From: Coprobacter fastidiosus
GTDB lineage: Bacteria; Bacteroidota; Bacteroidia; Bacteroidales; Coprobacteraceae
Reading direction: 5' to 3'
DNA: 64,000 nucleotides
Assembly (NCBI RefSeq): GCF_030296935.1
Contig: NZ_AP028032.1
Span: 1,612,001 to 1,676,000 of the forward strand
Shown here piece after piece: positions 8,849-17,672 of this stretch. Below the pieces are notes generated by a model. That model saw only the letters and a list, made by a program, of their open reading frames with translations. It had not been told where the DNA came from and ran no database searches. The translations under genes and the position numbers were made by a program. Numbering within the stretch: the stretch's first letter is position 1; every line of letters begins with the position of its first letter.

Positions 8849-9373
8849 TCAATCTCGATGCGTTCGCTTGTAGTCTTCAATTACCCAACGCCCTTCTTCA
8901 AGTTCTCCTTCGGAATAGTATTTTGTCATAATAATACTATCTTCGAGGTAATAATCCCCAGGTTTCTGTCGGGTCAGAAAGAATGAGGTATCGGTCAGCA
9001 TCGTCGCATTAAACTTTGCACTCCACGGTATGGTAGCTTTGTCATCCCCTACCAAAAGTACTGCATTACGACCATCCTGTGACAATAATTTTACATAACC
9101 TACTCTTATACGGTTTCCGAAATAATAGATATATAAGTAATACCCTACACTGTCTTTATGTGACAATATCTTCATTGAAACCGAAGCTTCGTCGTCATCT
9201 GCAAACCAATGCCAACTTCCTTCAAAGTCGAAATCCGTCAGGCTCGAATCGCTTAATAACTCAGCCGAAGATTCCGGCTCTTTTATCTCCCGAGAACGGG
9301 GACTCCCCATACACGAAACCCATAAAATCAGGTGCAATATAATAACACCATAAAACAGACTTCTCATAATCAC
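8849..9373 (-). CDS. Array lipoprotein, copy 4 (candidate periplasmic immunity protein)
   Basis: 174 aa. Type II signal peptide with lipobox LWVSC (acyl Cys21), then a polar linker RSREIKEPESS. A compact domain (about 45-170) is shared by all array members, with the core VSMKILSHKDSVGYYLYIYY, WSAKFNATMLTDTSFFLTRQ and DYYLEDSI. No known family is recognised. This copy and the copy at 10508 share a distinctive variant (VGDDKATIPWSAKF and the tail YKRTHRD). Its ATG overlaps the stop of the preceding copy by 4 nt (ATGA). An ATG two codons downstream is an equally good start. Role inferred from context: neutralising the upstream muramidase in the periplasm. Confidence 0.75.
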   Translation of the reverse strand: MIMRSLFYGVIILHLILWVSCMGSPRSREIKEPESSAELLSDSSLTDFDFEGSWHWFADDDEASVSMKILSHKDSVGYYLYIYYFGNRIRVGYVKLLSQDGRNAVLLVGDDKATIPWSAKFNATMLTDTSFFLTRQKPGDYYLEDSIIMTKYYSEGELEEGRWVIEDYKRTHRD

Positions 9374-9915
9374 TTCAAATAAACACCTTTTTCTTTCAAA
9401 GCTTCATTTTTCGTTTGATATTCTTCCATACTCCTCCAGATTTCTGCAGTATTACTTTTCGGATATTCTCTTTTCATCACAATACTATCTTCGAGGTAAT
9501 AACCGTCATGATCCTGACGGGTCAAAAAGAATGTGGTGTCGGTCAGCATCGTCGCATTAAATTTCGCACTCCACAATCTAAGATCATTATATTCTACCAA
9601 TAATACCGCATTTCGACCCTCTTGTGACAATAATTTCACGGTTCCTTGTTCTATCCGATTTCCAAAATAATAAGTATAAATATAATATCCGACGCTATCT
9701 TTATCAGTCAATATCTTCATCGAAACTATAATTTCATTACGATTCAAACTCCAGGCCCAATTCCCCCCAAAATCGAAAGTCGTCAGACTGTCCGAATCGC
9801 TCAATAACTCAGCCGAAGATTCCGGCTCTTTTACCTCCCGAGAACGGGGACTCCCCGTACACGAAACCCAGAAGATCAGGTGCAATAAAATAATACCATA
9901 AAACAGATTTTTCAT
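9370..9915 (-). CDS. Array lipoprotein, copy 3 (candidate periplasmic immunity protein)
   Basis: 181 aa. Lipoprotein signal with lipobox FWVSC (Cys19), linker RSREVKEPESS, then the shared array domain. It carries the EYNDLRLWSAKF variant block and ends in the longer tail ALKEKGVYLK. The residues right after the acylated Cys (TGSPRSRE) do not resemble the acidic surface-export signal of Bacteroidota lipoproteins, which would be consistent with a periplasm-facing anchor; this is inference. It starts 2 nt after the copy at 9918 and overlaps the next copy by 4 nt. Confidence 0.78.
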   Translation of the reverse strand: MKNLFYGIILLHLIFWVSCTGSPRSREVKEPESSAELLSDSDSLTTFDFGGNWAWSLNRNEIIVSMKILTDKDSVGYYIYTYYFGNRIEQGTVKLLSQEGRNAVLLVEYNDLRLWSAKFNATMLTDTTFFLTRQDHDGYYLEDSIVMKREYPKSNTAEIWRSMEEYQTKNEALKEKGVYLK

Positions 9916-9917
9916 AA

Positions 9918-10472
9918 TTATTTCAAATAAATACCTTTCTTTTTTAACGCTTCATATCTGATTCTTTCTTTTTGATTATATTCTTCTATTATCTTCCGGA
10001 CTTCTGCACGTTCTTTTTCAGGATAATATTTTGTCATCACAATACTATCTTCGAGGTAATAATCCTCTGGCTTCTGTCGGGTCAGAAAGAACGAGGTGTC
10101 GGTCAGCATCGTCGCATTAAACTTTGCACTCCACGATCTATGATCATTATATTCTACCAATAATACCGCATTTCGACCCTCTTGTGACAATAATTTCACC
10201 TTCCCTTGTTCTATCCGATTTCCGAAATAATAGGTATAGACATAATCCCCTATACTGTCCTTATCTGTCAGTATCTTCATCGAAACTATAGTATGACTAT
10301 CAACCCAGCACCAACGCCAATTTCCTTCAAAGTCGAAATCCGTCAGACTCGAATCGCTTAATAACTCAGCCGGAGATTCCGGCTCTTTTACCTCCCGAGA
10401 ACGGGGACTCCCCGTACACGAAACCCATAAAATCAGGTGCAATATCAGAACCCCATAAAACAGATTTTTCAT
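9918..10472 (-). CDS. Array lipoprotein, copy 2 (candidate periplasmic immunity protein)
   Basis: 184 aa, lipobox LWVSC (Cys19). It is a mosaic. The middle block (EYNDHRSWSAKF) matches the copy at 9370. The segment TSFFLTRQKPEDYYLEDS matches the copies at 8849 and 10508. Its substrate-facing N-terminal strand (FEGNWRWCWVDSHTIV) is unique. It lies 35 nt downstream of copy 1. That spacer is almost identical to the spacer before the pseudogene, suggesting a two-gene unit was duplicated. Function as for the array: inferred immunity lipoprotein; no family recognised. Confidence 0.78.
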   Translation of the reverse strand: MKNLFYGVLILHLILWVSCTGSPRSREVKEPESPAELLSDSSLTDFDFEGNWRWCWVDSHTIVSMKILTDKDSIGDYVYTYYFGNRIEQGKVKLLSQEGRNAVLLVEYNDHRSWSAKFNATMLTDTSFFLTRQKPEDYYLEDSIVMTKYYPEKERAEVRKIIEEYNQKERIRYEALKKKGIYLK

Positions 10473-10507
10473 AATCGTGCGAATTTAATATTTTTCATAA
10501 AACAAGA

Positions 10508-11020
10508 TCAATCTCGATGCGTTCGCTTGTAGTCTTCAATTACCCAACGCCCTTCTTCAAGCTCTTGATCGTGATAACATCTTGTTAAAACAATACTATC
10601 TTCGAGGTAATAATCCTCAGGTTTCTGTCGGGTCAGAAAGAATGAGGTATCGGTCAACATCGTCGCATTAAACTTTGCACTCCACGGTATGGTAGCTTTG
10701 TCATCCCCTACCAAAAGTACTGCATTACGACCATCCTGTGACAATAATTTTACATAACCCACTCTTATGCGGTTTCCAAAATAATAGGTATATAAGTAAT
10801 ATCCAACACTATCCTTATGTGAAAATATTGTCATTGAAATTGCTGCTTCACCAGAATTATTCCATCCCCAATGTCCATAATAGTCAGGAGCTTTTATACT
10901 ATCTATATCTTTGTAGATCTCAGTTGCAGCACTATTCCCCGCTTGGGAATCAGCCTTCCCCGAACAAGAAATAAAAAATATCAGGTACAGTACCAATACA
11001 CCATAAAACAGATTTTTCAT
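10508..11020 (-). CDS. Array lipoprotein, copy 1, next to the muramidase (candidate immunity)
   Basis: 170 aa. Signal peptide with lipobox FFISC (Cys19) and a linker (GKADSQAGNSAATEIYK) unlike the other copies, so it is the most diverged N-terminus. The C-terminal domain (about 50-165) belongs to the shared family. It begins only 1 nt after the muramidase stop codon, the position expected for a cognate immunity gene. If one array member is the true partner of the present effector it is probably this one, with the others acting as spare or heterologous immunity; this is inference. Confidence 0.8.
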   Translation of the reverse strand: MKNLFYGVLVLYLIFFISCSGKADSQAGNSAATEIYKDIDSIKAPDYYGHWGWNNSGEAAISMTIFSHKDSVGYYLYTYYFGNRIRVGYVKLLSQDGRNAVLLVGDDKATIPWSAKFNATMLTDTSFFLTRQKPEDYYLEDSIVLTRCYHDQELEEGRWVIEDYKRTHRD

Positions 11021-11021
11021 A

Positions 11022-12122
11022 TCAATATTGTTTTAACATTTCATCATACGACTTGAATTTATTCATCCGGTTTAACCAACCTTTCAGGTTCTGTTTTTGC
11101 TCCTCCGAACTATTGCCAATTTTATTATAATTATCTATCCTATTCTTTTTATACTGTTCGTAAATCTCTCCGGGATTCGGATACCGATTCAACGCCTCGA
11201 TCGTTTCCGGGCCGATAAAGCCATCTACATCTACCTGACCAGCCAGTTGATTGATTGCCCGTTGCAGATTTCTTACAGCCGCATCTCGACCGGAATTTAT
11301 ATAAAAATCGAAATAGAGCTGCCGGATCACCGGATCATCGATCTCTCCCGCTCTCGAAGGCTTCCAAAACTCCTCTCTGTAAATCTTCTTTGCCCCCTCA
11401 GGTGTAAGCTTCTTCAGATTTTCCACTATCGGTTCCACACCGATATGTTTTTTTGCAAATGCGTTCCACGTGCTCGACGATATACCGTGGTTGGTCGCTC
11501 CGCCTCTGTCATAACGGCTGTTGACATATCCCCCTTCGCTTTCCAGAACTTTGGCTACCTGATCCTCAAAACCGCCCGGTTCCTTGTCTGCCCGCCTACG
11601 TTCCAACTCCTCCTGACCGAGAGGACCTTCTCCCGCACTATATTCAAGTCCGGAACAGGGACGGGGCGGATCGGGTACAACAAATGTACTTAATAAAGGC
11701 GATTTTGTCAATACATCCCAACCATAATATTTCTCGCTTTTTTTATTGTCCTGCGAAAGCGGAACTTGTGCGGCTTCCCGGGCAGAACTTTGACCGGCAT
11801 TGCCGGTATCCGGACGATCTTTTGTCCGGTCGCCTTCCGATAGCATACTCAAACTGAAATTTCCCCGAGAGTCTCTGTAATCTTGTCTTTCGGATCGATC
11901 TCCCGGTATCGAATTGCCGGAAATACTTTTCATCGCCTCCTGATAGGTACGGTCACGCCCCGGTCGATATTGATACTTGGGATTATCCGCATCCCAAACC
12001 GAGATTCGGGCTGGTATCCATTTCCCCGGAAACAGAGATCGCTTCATAAAACTGTTGGTTTCGGGATTCCATAATATTTCTTCGGGTATCCCATCTTCAT
12101 AGTTCAAGTTTTGCTTTGACAT
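11022..12122 (-). CDS. GH108-type muramidase, putative secreted antibacterial effector
   Basis: 366 aa. Residues 185-272 form a glycoside hydrolase 108 (ZliS-type lysozyme) domain, with the catalytic Glu196 in the EGGY motif followed by RGGATNHGIS. Residues 270-335 match the linked peptidoglycan-binding domain (DFYINSG, VDGFIGPETIEAL). The first 180 residues are a hydrophilic region of unknown kind (WNPETNSF, FPGKWIPARISVWDADNP, RTYQEAM) that could be a delivery or adaptor part. There is no signal peptide, so export would need a dedicated machine such as T6SS; none is in the window. It is the first gene of the lipoprotein array operon. A phage-type lysin is the alternative, but no phage genes are nearby. 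Confidence 0.8.
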   Translation of the reverse strand: MSKQNLNYEDGIPEEILWNPETNSFMKRSLFPGKWIPARISVWDADNPKYQYRPGRDRTYQEAMKSISGNSIPGDRSERQDYRDSRGNFSLSMLSEGDRTKDRPDTGNAGQSSAREAAQVPLSQDNKKSEKYYGWDVLTKSPLLSTFVVPDPPRPCSGLEYSAGEGPLGQEELERRRADKEPGGFEDQVAKVLESEGGYVNSRYDRGGATNHGISSSTWNAFAKKHIGVEPIVENLKKLTPEGAKKIYREEFWKPSRAGEIDDPVIRQLYFDFYINSGRDAAVRNLQRAINQLAGQVDVDGFIGPETIEALNRYPNPGEIYEQYKKNRIDNYNKIGNSSEEQKQNLKGWLNRMNKFKSYDEMLKQY

Positions 12123-12290
12123 AATTATGATTTTTATAGATTAACAATTACGCCGATAAAAATAAGCCCGAAAAAAGTGCTCTTTATGCGATAATTATAA
12201 AATCGTACAGGTAATATTTATATACTTCTTGCTTATACCTTTTCAGGGGAGTGTACAGATAGTTCATCTCTTGTAAGATAACCGCTTAAA

Positions 12291-12334
12291 ATAAGCTGAC
12301 CCGATCGTATTTTTTTATTGGAAAATTTAGACAG
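12291..12334 (+). repeat. Dispersed repeat fragment (copy E)
   Basis: 44-bp fragment corresponding to the right end of the dispersed element seen in full at 18192-18356. It shares TGACC-GAT--TATTTTTTT-TTGGAAAATTTAGACAG apart from a few substitutions and ends with the terminal GAAAATTTAGACAG. It lies 16 bp upstream of the -7 box of the penicillin-binding protein gene, overlapping where the -33 element should be. The rest of the 12123-12386 gap shows no gene. Confidence 0.55.
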
Positions 12335-12350
12335 ACTTTAAAACTATCCG

Positions 12351-12358
12351 TAATTTTG
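12351..12358 (+). promoter_or_regulatory. Predicted Bacteroidota -7 promoter box for PBP1A gene
   Basis: Exact match to the Bacteroides primary-sigma -7 consensus TAnnTTTG (reads TAATTTTG), 28 nt upstream of the ATG at 12387. No clear -33 TTG is present; that region is occupied by a repeat end. Confidence 0.5.
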
Positions 12359-12386
12359 TACCGTATTTAAACATTGAATACTTTAT

Positions 12387-14795
12387 ATGAAATATATGGA
12401 TACTCGCAAACGGGTTTCCTGCGGATTATCAGTTTTCCGCAAGATCAAAGGTCTGTTCGTTACAGGGTGGAAACGTTACAAATCATTATACCAGAAGTCT
12501 CCGTGGTATAAAAAAATCGTACAAATAATACTGACCTTTATCTTATTATTCATTTTCTACCTGTTTTTGGTAGATATTAATTTTCTTTGGCTGTTCGGAA
12601 AGTCTCCCGGACTGGCAAGCATCAACCATCCTCAGCAAAACATTGCATCCGAGATTTACAGCGCAGACAGCAAACTGATCGGAAAATATTTCAGAGAAAA
12701 CCGTACACCCGTCAAATATGAAGAGATCTCTCCGATAATCATCAATACTCTTATCTCGACCGAAGACGAACGTTTCTATAAGCATTTCGGAGTCGATATA
12801 CAAGGAGTTTTCGCTGCCGTGAAAGACATGACACATGGCAAGGCACGAGGTGCCAGCACCATCACTCAACAACTGGTAAAAAACATGTTTAAAGTCCGTT
12901 CGCAATATTCTACCGGACTTTTAGGATATATTCCGGGAGTAAAACTCTTGATCATGAAATCGAAAGAATGGATCACCGCAATCAAAATAGAGATGTTCTA
13001 TACCAAGCAGGAGATACTGACCATGTATTTCAATACCGTCGATTTCGGCAGCAATGCCTACGGTATAAAAACAGCATGCAAAACCTACTTCAATACGACC
13101 CCTAAAGATATTACTTATGAACAGGCCGCTACACTTATCGGACTGTTAAAAGCGACCACAACCTACAATCCCCGCGTGAATCCTAAAAACAGCCTGAAAC
13201 GCAGAAATGTAGTACTTGACAATTTACAGGCTCATAAGATAATAACAAAATCGCAATGCGACTCTTTAAAACAACTTCCCATACGGCTTCATTACAACCT
13301 GGAGTCGAATTATAACGGATCTGCTCTTTACTTCAGAGAAGCTGTCGCAGAATCTCTGAAAGAATGGTGCAAAGACAATGACATCGACCTCTATTCAGAC
13401 GGGTTAAAGATATATACGACTATCGATACCCGCATGCAGGCGTATGCCGAAGAGGCCGTAAACAAACAGATGCGTATCGTTCAGAGAAATTTTGATAATC
13501 ACTGGGGAAAAATAAATCCTTGGCAAGATAGGAATCATAGAGAAATCCCCGATTTCATAGAAAATCTGGCCCGAAAAACCTCAGCTTACAAAATTTTGGA
13601 AGAGAAGTTCCCGAACGATCCGGATTCAGTCGCTTTCTATTTGAATAAACCTCATAAGTTGAAAGTTTTCGATTATCGACTCGGACGTAAAGATACGACA
13701 TTCAGCACAATGGATTCGATCCGTTATATGGAACGCTTTATGCATTGCGGATTTGTTGCGATAGAGCCGCAAACCGGTGAAGTAAAAGCATGGGTGGGAG
13801 ACATCGATTTCGATTCTTGGAAATATGACAAAGTTCTGTCAAAGCGCCAACCCGGATCTACATTCAAACTTTTCGTATATAGCGAAGGCTTCAATAAAGG
13901 TCTTTCTCCTTGTGACGAACGCATCGACCAATATATCGAATGGGACGTACTCGAAGACGGCAAACCGGCTAAATGGATACCTCACAACGCAAACGGTATT
14001 TACACGGGTGATATGATGACTCTGAAAGCTGCTTTTGCCCGTTCTATCAACACGATAGCCGTGCAGATAGCCAGGGAAGCCGGAATCCCCAATATTATAA
14101 AAACAGCTCATGCTATGGGTATAAAAACTCCGTTGAACGAAACACCGGCCGTTTCACTGGGAGCTTCGGACGTATCGTTACTGGAACTGGTAAACGCCTA
14201 CGGAACTGTTATAAATGACGGTATGGTACACGATCCGGTTATGGTGACACGCATCGAAGATAAAAACGGGAAAATCATTTATCGCCATAAACAAGAACAA
14301 AAACAGGCATTACCTTATGAAACAGCTTTCCTTATGACACAAATGCTTATGGCCGGGCTTACCGAGCCGATGGGAACTTCTCAAGCACTTTGGGGATATG
14401 ATCTTTTTCGATACAATACCGATTTCGGCGGAAAGACAGGAACTTCGTCTAATCATTCCGATGCATGGTTTGTGGGTGTAACACCGAATCTTGTCGGAGG
14501 TTGTTGGGTCGGAGGCGAACACCGCAGTATTCATTTCCGTACGGGAGCTCTCGGACAAGGTAGCAGAACCGCATTACCGGTATTCGGATATTTTATGGAA
14601 AAAGTTCTTGCCGATGACAGCCTGTCAAAATATCGGGCGCGTTTCCCGAATCCGAAACAAACCATCTCCCGGTCATATCAGTGCCGAACTCCTTATCCCC
14701 CGATAGAGCCGGACTCTATGGATATGGAAACAGACAGCATAGCCGTAAGTACAGATAGGTATATAAATAAAGATAGTCTCGTTTCCGAAAAATAA
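12387..14795 (+). CDS. Class A penicillin-binding protein 1A (transglycosylase/transpeptidase)
   Basis: 802-aa bifunctional peptidoglycan synthase. It has a short cytoplasmic N-terminus, one membrane anchor (about 44-63) and a GT51 domain with catalytic Glu126 in STEDERFYKH and the RGASTITQQL motif (154-163). The transpeptidase domain has nucleophile Ser491 (STFK, 491-494), SIN (553-555) and KTGTS (683-687). The tail is short and polar. It polymerises glycan strands and cross-links stems in the periplasm. The start is either 12387 or the ATG three codons on (12396). It is a monocistronic-looking gene with its own -7 box. Family assignment is secure; paralogue number (mrcA/pbpF naming) is left open. 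Confidence 0.93.
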   Translation: MKYMDTRKRVSCGLSVFRKIKGLFVTGWKRYKSLYQKSPWYKKIVQIILTFILLFIFYLFLVDINFLWLFGKSPGLASINHPQQNIASEIYSADSKLIGKYFRENRTPVKYEEISPIIINTLISTEDERFYKHFGVDIQGVFAAVKDMTHGKARGASTITQQLVKNMFKVRSQYSTGLLGYIPGVKLLIMKSKEWITAIKIEMFYTKQEILTMYFNTVDFGSNAYGIKTACKTYFNTTPKDITYEQAATLIGLLKATTTYNPRVNPKNSLKRRNVVLDNLQAHKIITKSQCDSLKQLPIRLHYNLESNYNGSALYFREAVAESLKEWCKDNDIDLYSDGLKIYTTIDTRMQAYAEEAVNKQMRIVQRNFDNHWGKINPWQDRNHREIPDFIENLARKTSAYKILEEKFPNDPDSVAFYLNKPHKLKVFDYRLGRKDTTFSTMDSIRYMERFMHCGFVAIEPQTGEVKAWVGDIDFDSWKYDKVLSKRQPGSTFKLFVYSEGFNKGLSPCDERIDQYIEWDVLEDGKPAKWIPHNANGIYTGDMMTLKAAFARSINTIAVQIAREAGIPNIIKTAHAMGIKTPLNETPAVSLGASDVSLLELVNAYGTVINDGMVHDPVMVTRIEDKNGKIIYRHKQEQKQALPYETAFLMTQMLMAGLTEPMGTSQALWGYDLFRYNTDFGGKTGTSSNHSDAWFVGVTPNLVGGCWVGGEHRSIHFRTGALGQGSRTALPVFGYFMEKVLADDSLSKYRARFPNPKQTISRSYQCRTPYPPIEPDSMDMETDSIAVSTDRYINKDSLVSEK

Positions 14796-14806
14796 AATTC
14801 GACATA

Positions 14807-15229
14807 CTATTCGGTATCGATTTTCGCCTTTCGAGCCTGGGAGTGTTGATACCGACGCTTGATATGATACAAATATCCGTCTTTCAATAAACGTGCGCCA
14901 ATCTGTTTAAAAGAGAAAAGGACTTTGCCATGAATACACTGCTTCCGGATATTCAATACCCAATCATAATTGCATATCCGGGCTCGGTTTCCCGATTCTC
15001 CTCCTACGATCACCTGTTCTACCCATGTATCCAGACAATTATAAAAATCGATGTCGCTTAACAACGGCTCGCAAATAATCAATTTGTGCCGTATCGGTGC
15101 ATCTCGGTAAATCGGCAAACGGAAATCTGTCCGGTCTTGATGCTCCATCGTACAGCAGATCGTTACATTCTCATAACCATCTCCCTAATCTTCCGGAATA
15201 CAATTCAAGAAACGATCTATCGTTAATAC
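14807..15229 (-). pseudogene. Decayed DUF5131 (phage Gp37/Gp68-like) fragment
   Basis: The 3' 113 codons remain open and match the C-terminal part of DUF5131 proteins (RHKLIICEPLL, VGGESGNRAR, W...QC..FSFKQ). Upstream the same frame continues recognisably (FLNCIPED, stop, GDGYENVTICC): a TAG at 15185-15187 sits where the family has Trp before GDGYENV, a one-base TGG-to-TAG change. Homology fades with an in-frame TAA further upstream, at the boundary with the GH92 gene. The N-terminal half of the gene is gone. A few residues expected between VLT and IDRF are also missing. Confidence 0.7.
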
Positions 15230-17437
15230 TTATTTATACCATATCGAACCGGGTTTATTACCCATTTCAAACTCAAGGGTAGAACCGTCCATGATCTGTT
15301 CGTGAGTGATGTAACTCTTATCATAAGGTTTTCCGTTCATTTTTACCGCCTGTATATAGATATTTTCCCGACTTACACCTTTCGCCAATACGGTAAAGAC
15401 TTTTCCATTCTCCAAATTTATTCTTACTTCAGGAAAAAGAGGTGTTCCGATTTCATATCGACCGCTTACCGGATCGACAGGATAAAAACCCATGGCACTG
15501 AACACAAACCAAGCCGACATCTGGCCGCAGTCTTCATTCCCGCACAATCCGGCAGGAGTATTCAGATACAGTTCATGCATCACTTTAGCCGCATATTCCT
15601 GAGTCTTCCACGGTTTGCCGACTTTATTATAAAGATAAACGACATGATGGCTCGGTTCGTTTCCGTGTGCATATTGCCCGATCATTCCGGTACTGAAAAT
15701 CGGTAGATTATCATCGGCATCAGGAGCATAAGCAAACATACTGTCGAGCTTTTCCGCAAAACGGTCTTTGCTCCCCAATAAACCGATCAACCCGTCTATA
15801 TCCTGCGGAACGTACCAGAAATATTGCCAAGCATTGCTCTCTGTAATATGTTCGGTATAGTCTTTTGCCGTAAAGCCGGAGATAAATTTACCTTTACTAT
15901 CTCGCGGCTGCATAAAAGAAGTCTCGGGATTATATAAATTGCGAAATGATTGCGAACGCTTGTAAAACCTTTCCGCAATTTCCTTTTTCCCCATTTTTTC
16001 AGCCATTCTGGCGATGCAATAATCGTCATAAGCATATTCCAAAGTCTTAGACAGCGACTCTTTTTCCATATCATACGGAATATAACCGTATTTTTTATAT
16101 AACCCGATTCCCCGATAATCGTCTCGATCGGCAGAACTTACGCAAGCTCGCAAAGCCTTCTCCGCATCAAAATCACCGATTCCTTTCAAATAAGCATCCA
16201 CAATAACCGGGACAGCATGGTAGCCAATCATCATATCGGTTTCGCAACCATACAGATTCCAAAGGGGCAAACTCCCGTACTGATCATAAAATGCAAGAAA
16301 CGCCTTCACCATATCGTCAGTCCTCTCCGGTTCGGTATAAGTAAACAGCGGATGAGAGGCACGGTAGGTATCCCACAGCGAGAATGTCGAATAATTTACC
16401 CACCCGTCTGTTTTATGTATCTTCTTGTCCGGTCCGAAATAAGATCCGTCCGCATCGCTGTAAATAGTAGGAGCGATCATCGTATGATACAAAGCCGTAT
16501 AAAATTTCACCAAATCATCCCGATCACCTCCTTTTACCTCGATTTTCGATAATTGCCTATCCCAATTTTTTTCAGCTTGTAAACGATAACGATCAAAATT
16601 ATTGTCAGGAACTTCCGCTTTAAGATTCAAGGCCGCCCCTTCCATACTGACTCCTGAAATCCCCGTATTTACCAGAATTTGTTCACCTTCTTTCGTACCA
16701 AAATCGAATCGGGCGACATAAGCGGTTCCGATCCGCCCTTCCTCCGGTGTAGCAATGGCTGTCGTATCGATATGGCAAATGGTAAAAGGTTTAGAAAAAC
16801 GGGTTTGGAAATATACCCGCTGGTCGGGAGACCATCCCCGAGAAAAACGGTATCCCCGTACCGTTACCGAATCGATCACCTCGATATACGAATCTGTTGT
16901 AAAATCCCAGTTCATCGCTTTTTTCAAGTTCAGAAAAACCGCAGCCTCCGCTTCCGGAAAAGTATAGCGTTGTATTCCGCACCGTTCAGTCGCCGTCAAC
17001 TCCACATGAATGCCGTAATCTTTCAACAACACCTGATAATATCCGGCAGATACCGATTCATCGTCATGAGAAAATGAAGAATAAATTCCTAACGGCTGCG
17101 GAGCTTCCCGATAAGGCAATGTCACGGGCATGAAAGAAACATCATACAGATCTCCCGCTCCCGTTCCGGAAAGATGTGTGTGGCTGAATCCGGCAATCGT
17201 ACTGTCCGGGTAAAAATAACCGGCAATGCGATCCCAACCCGGCAACCCGTTATCGGGACTGAGTTGTACCATACCGAACGGAACTTGCGCACCCGGATAA
17301 GTATTTCCCGTAAAATCCGTTCCGATCAAAGGATTTACATACCGGACATAATTGTTTTCTGTTTTCTTGGTTGAATCACATGCCGACACGAATAATAGTA
17401 TCAGAACAAACGATAAAGGAATATTTTTCAAGACCAT
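15230..17437 (-). CDS. GH92 family alpha-mannosidase, lipoprotein
   Basis: 735-aa calcium-dependent exo-alpha-mannosidase family typical of glycan-feeding Bacteroidota. Lipoprotein signal (VSAC, Cys20), then the N-terminal sandwich (YVNPLIGTDF..GNTYPGAQVPFGM) and the (alpha/alpha)6 catalytic domain. Active-site blocks are present: GNEPSHH with putative acid Glu594, and GNEDCGQMSAW (about 633-643) with base/calcium residues. Linkage specificity cannot be read from the sequence. An exact -7 box lies 22 nt upstream of the ATG. It stands alone rather than in a cluster of mannose genes, facing the VOC gene. Confidence 0.93.
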   Translation of the reverse strand: MVLKNIPLSFVLILLFVSACDSTKKTENNYVRYVNPLIGTDFTGNTYPGAQVPFGMVQLSPDNGLPGWDRIAGYFYPDSTIAGFSHTHLSGTGAGDLYDVSFMPVTLPYREAPQPLGIYSSFSHDDESVSAGYYQVLLKDYGIHVELTATERCGIQRYTFPEAEAAVFLNLKKAMNWDFTTDSYIEVIDSVTVRGYRFSRGWSPDQRVYFQTRFSKPFTICHIDTTAIATPEEGRIGTAYVARFDFGTKEGEQILVNTGISGVSMEGAALNLKAEVPDNNFDRYRLQAEKNWDRQLSKIEVKGGDRDDLVKFYTALYHTMIAPTIYSDADGSYFGPDKKIHKTDGWVNYSTFSLWDTYRASHPLFTYTEPERTDDMVKAFLAFYDQYGSLPLWNLYGCETDMMIGYHAVPVIVDAYLKGIGDFDAEKALRACVSSADRDDYRGIGLYKKYGYIPYDMEKESLSKTLEYAYDDYCIARMAEKMGKKEIAERFYKRSQSFRNLYNPETSFMQPRDSKGKFISGFTAKDYTEHITESNAWQYFWYVPQDIDGLIGLLGSKDRFAEKLDSMFAYAPDADDNLPIFSTGMIGQYAHGNEPSHHVVYLYNKVGKPWKTQEYAAKVMHELYLNTPAGLCGNEDCGQMSAWFVFSAMGFYPVDPVSGRYEIGTPLFPEVRINLENGKVFTVLAKGVSRENIYIQAVKMNGKPYDKSYITHEQIMDGSTLEFEMGNKPGSIWYK

Positions 17438-17459
17438 TCAAAGTGTTTTAAGGTTTGCA

Positions 17460-17467
17460 CAAATTTA
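17460..17467 (-). promoter_or_regulatory. Predicted -7 promoter box for GH92 gene
   Basis: On the minus strand reads TAAATTTG, an exact TAnnTTTG match, ending 22 nt before the ATG at 17437. The end of a dispersed repeat lies 15 bp upstream, over the expected -33 region. Confidence 0.5.
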
Positions 17468-17482
17468 CTTAAAAATACAAGT

Positions 17483-17565
17483 CTGTCTAAATTTTCTCAT
17501 AAGAAAACATCTTCGGGTCATCTTCACGTTTTCTTCCGGTCTGTTTTCCCGTTCTTGAAAAGACA
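17483..17565 (-). repeat. Dispersed repeat, shortened copy D
   Basis: 83-bp copy, in reverse orientation relative to copy A. It starts CTGTCTAAATTTTC, follows copy A (reverse complement) for about 70 bp including ACGTTTTCTTCCGGTC, then jumps to a terminal GAAAAGACAG. The ends are therefore imperfect inverted repeats and the middle has been deleted. Confidence 0.6.
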
Positions 17566-17672
17566 GGTATTTTATATCAAGACGCTCAAAACTTAAAAAT
17601 CCCTTACTCCATTATGAATTTAAAATTCTTTTTGTCTAATTTTACGAGTCAGATATTATAAAAACAATAAAG

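Noticed and set aside
11022-15229. Prophage (lysozyme-like gene plus Gp37/Gp68-like fragment)
   Set aside because: No capsid, tail, terminase, integrase or attachment sites are present; the muramidase pairs with lipoproteins and the DUF5131 gene is an isolated relic.
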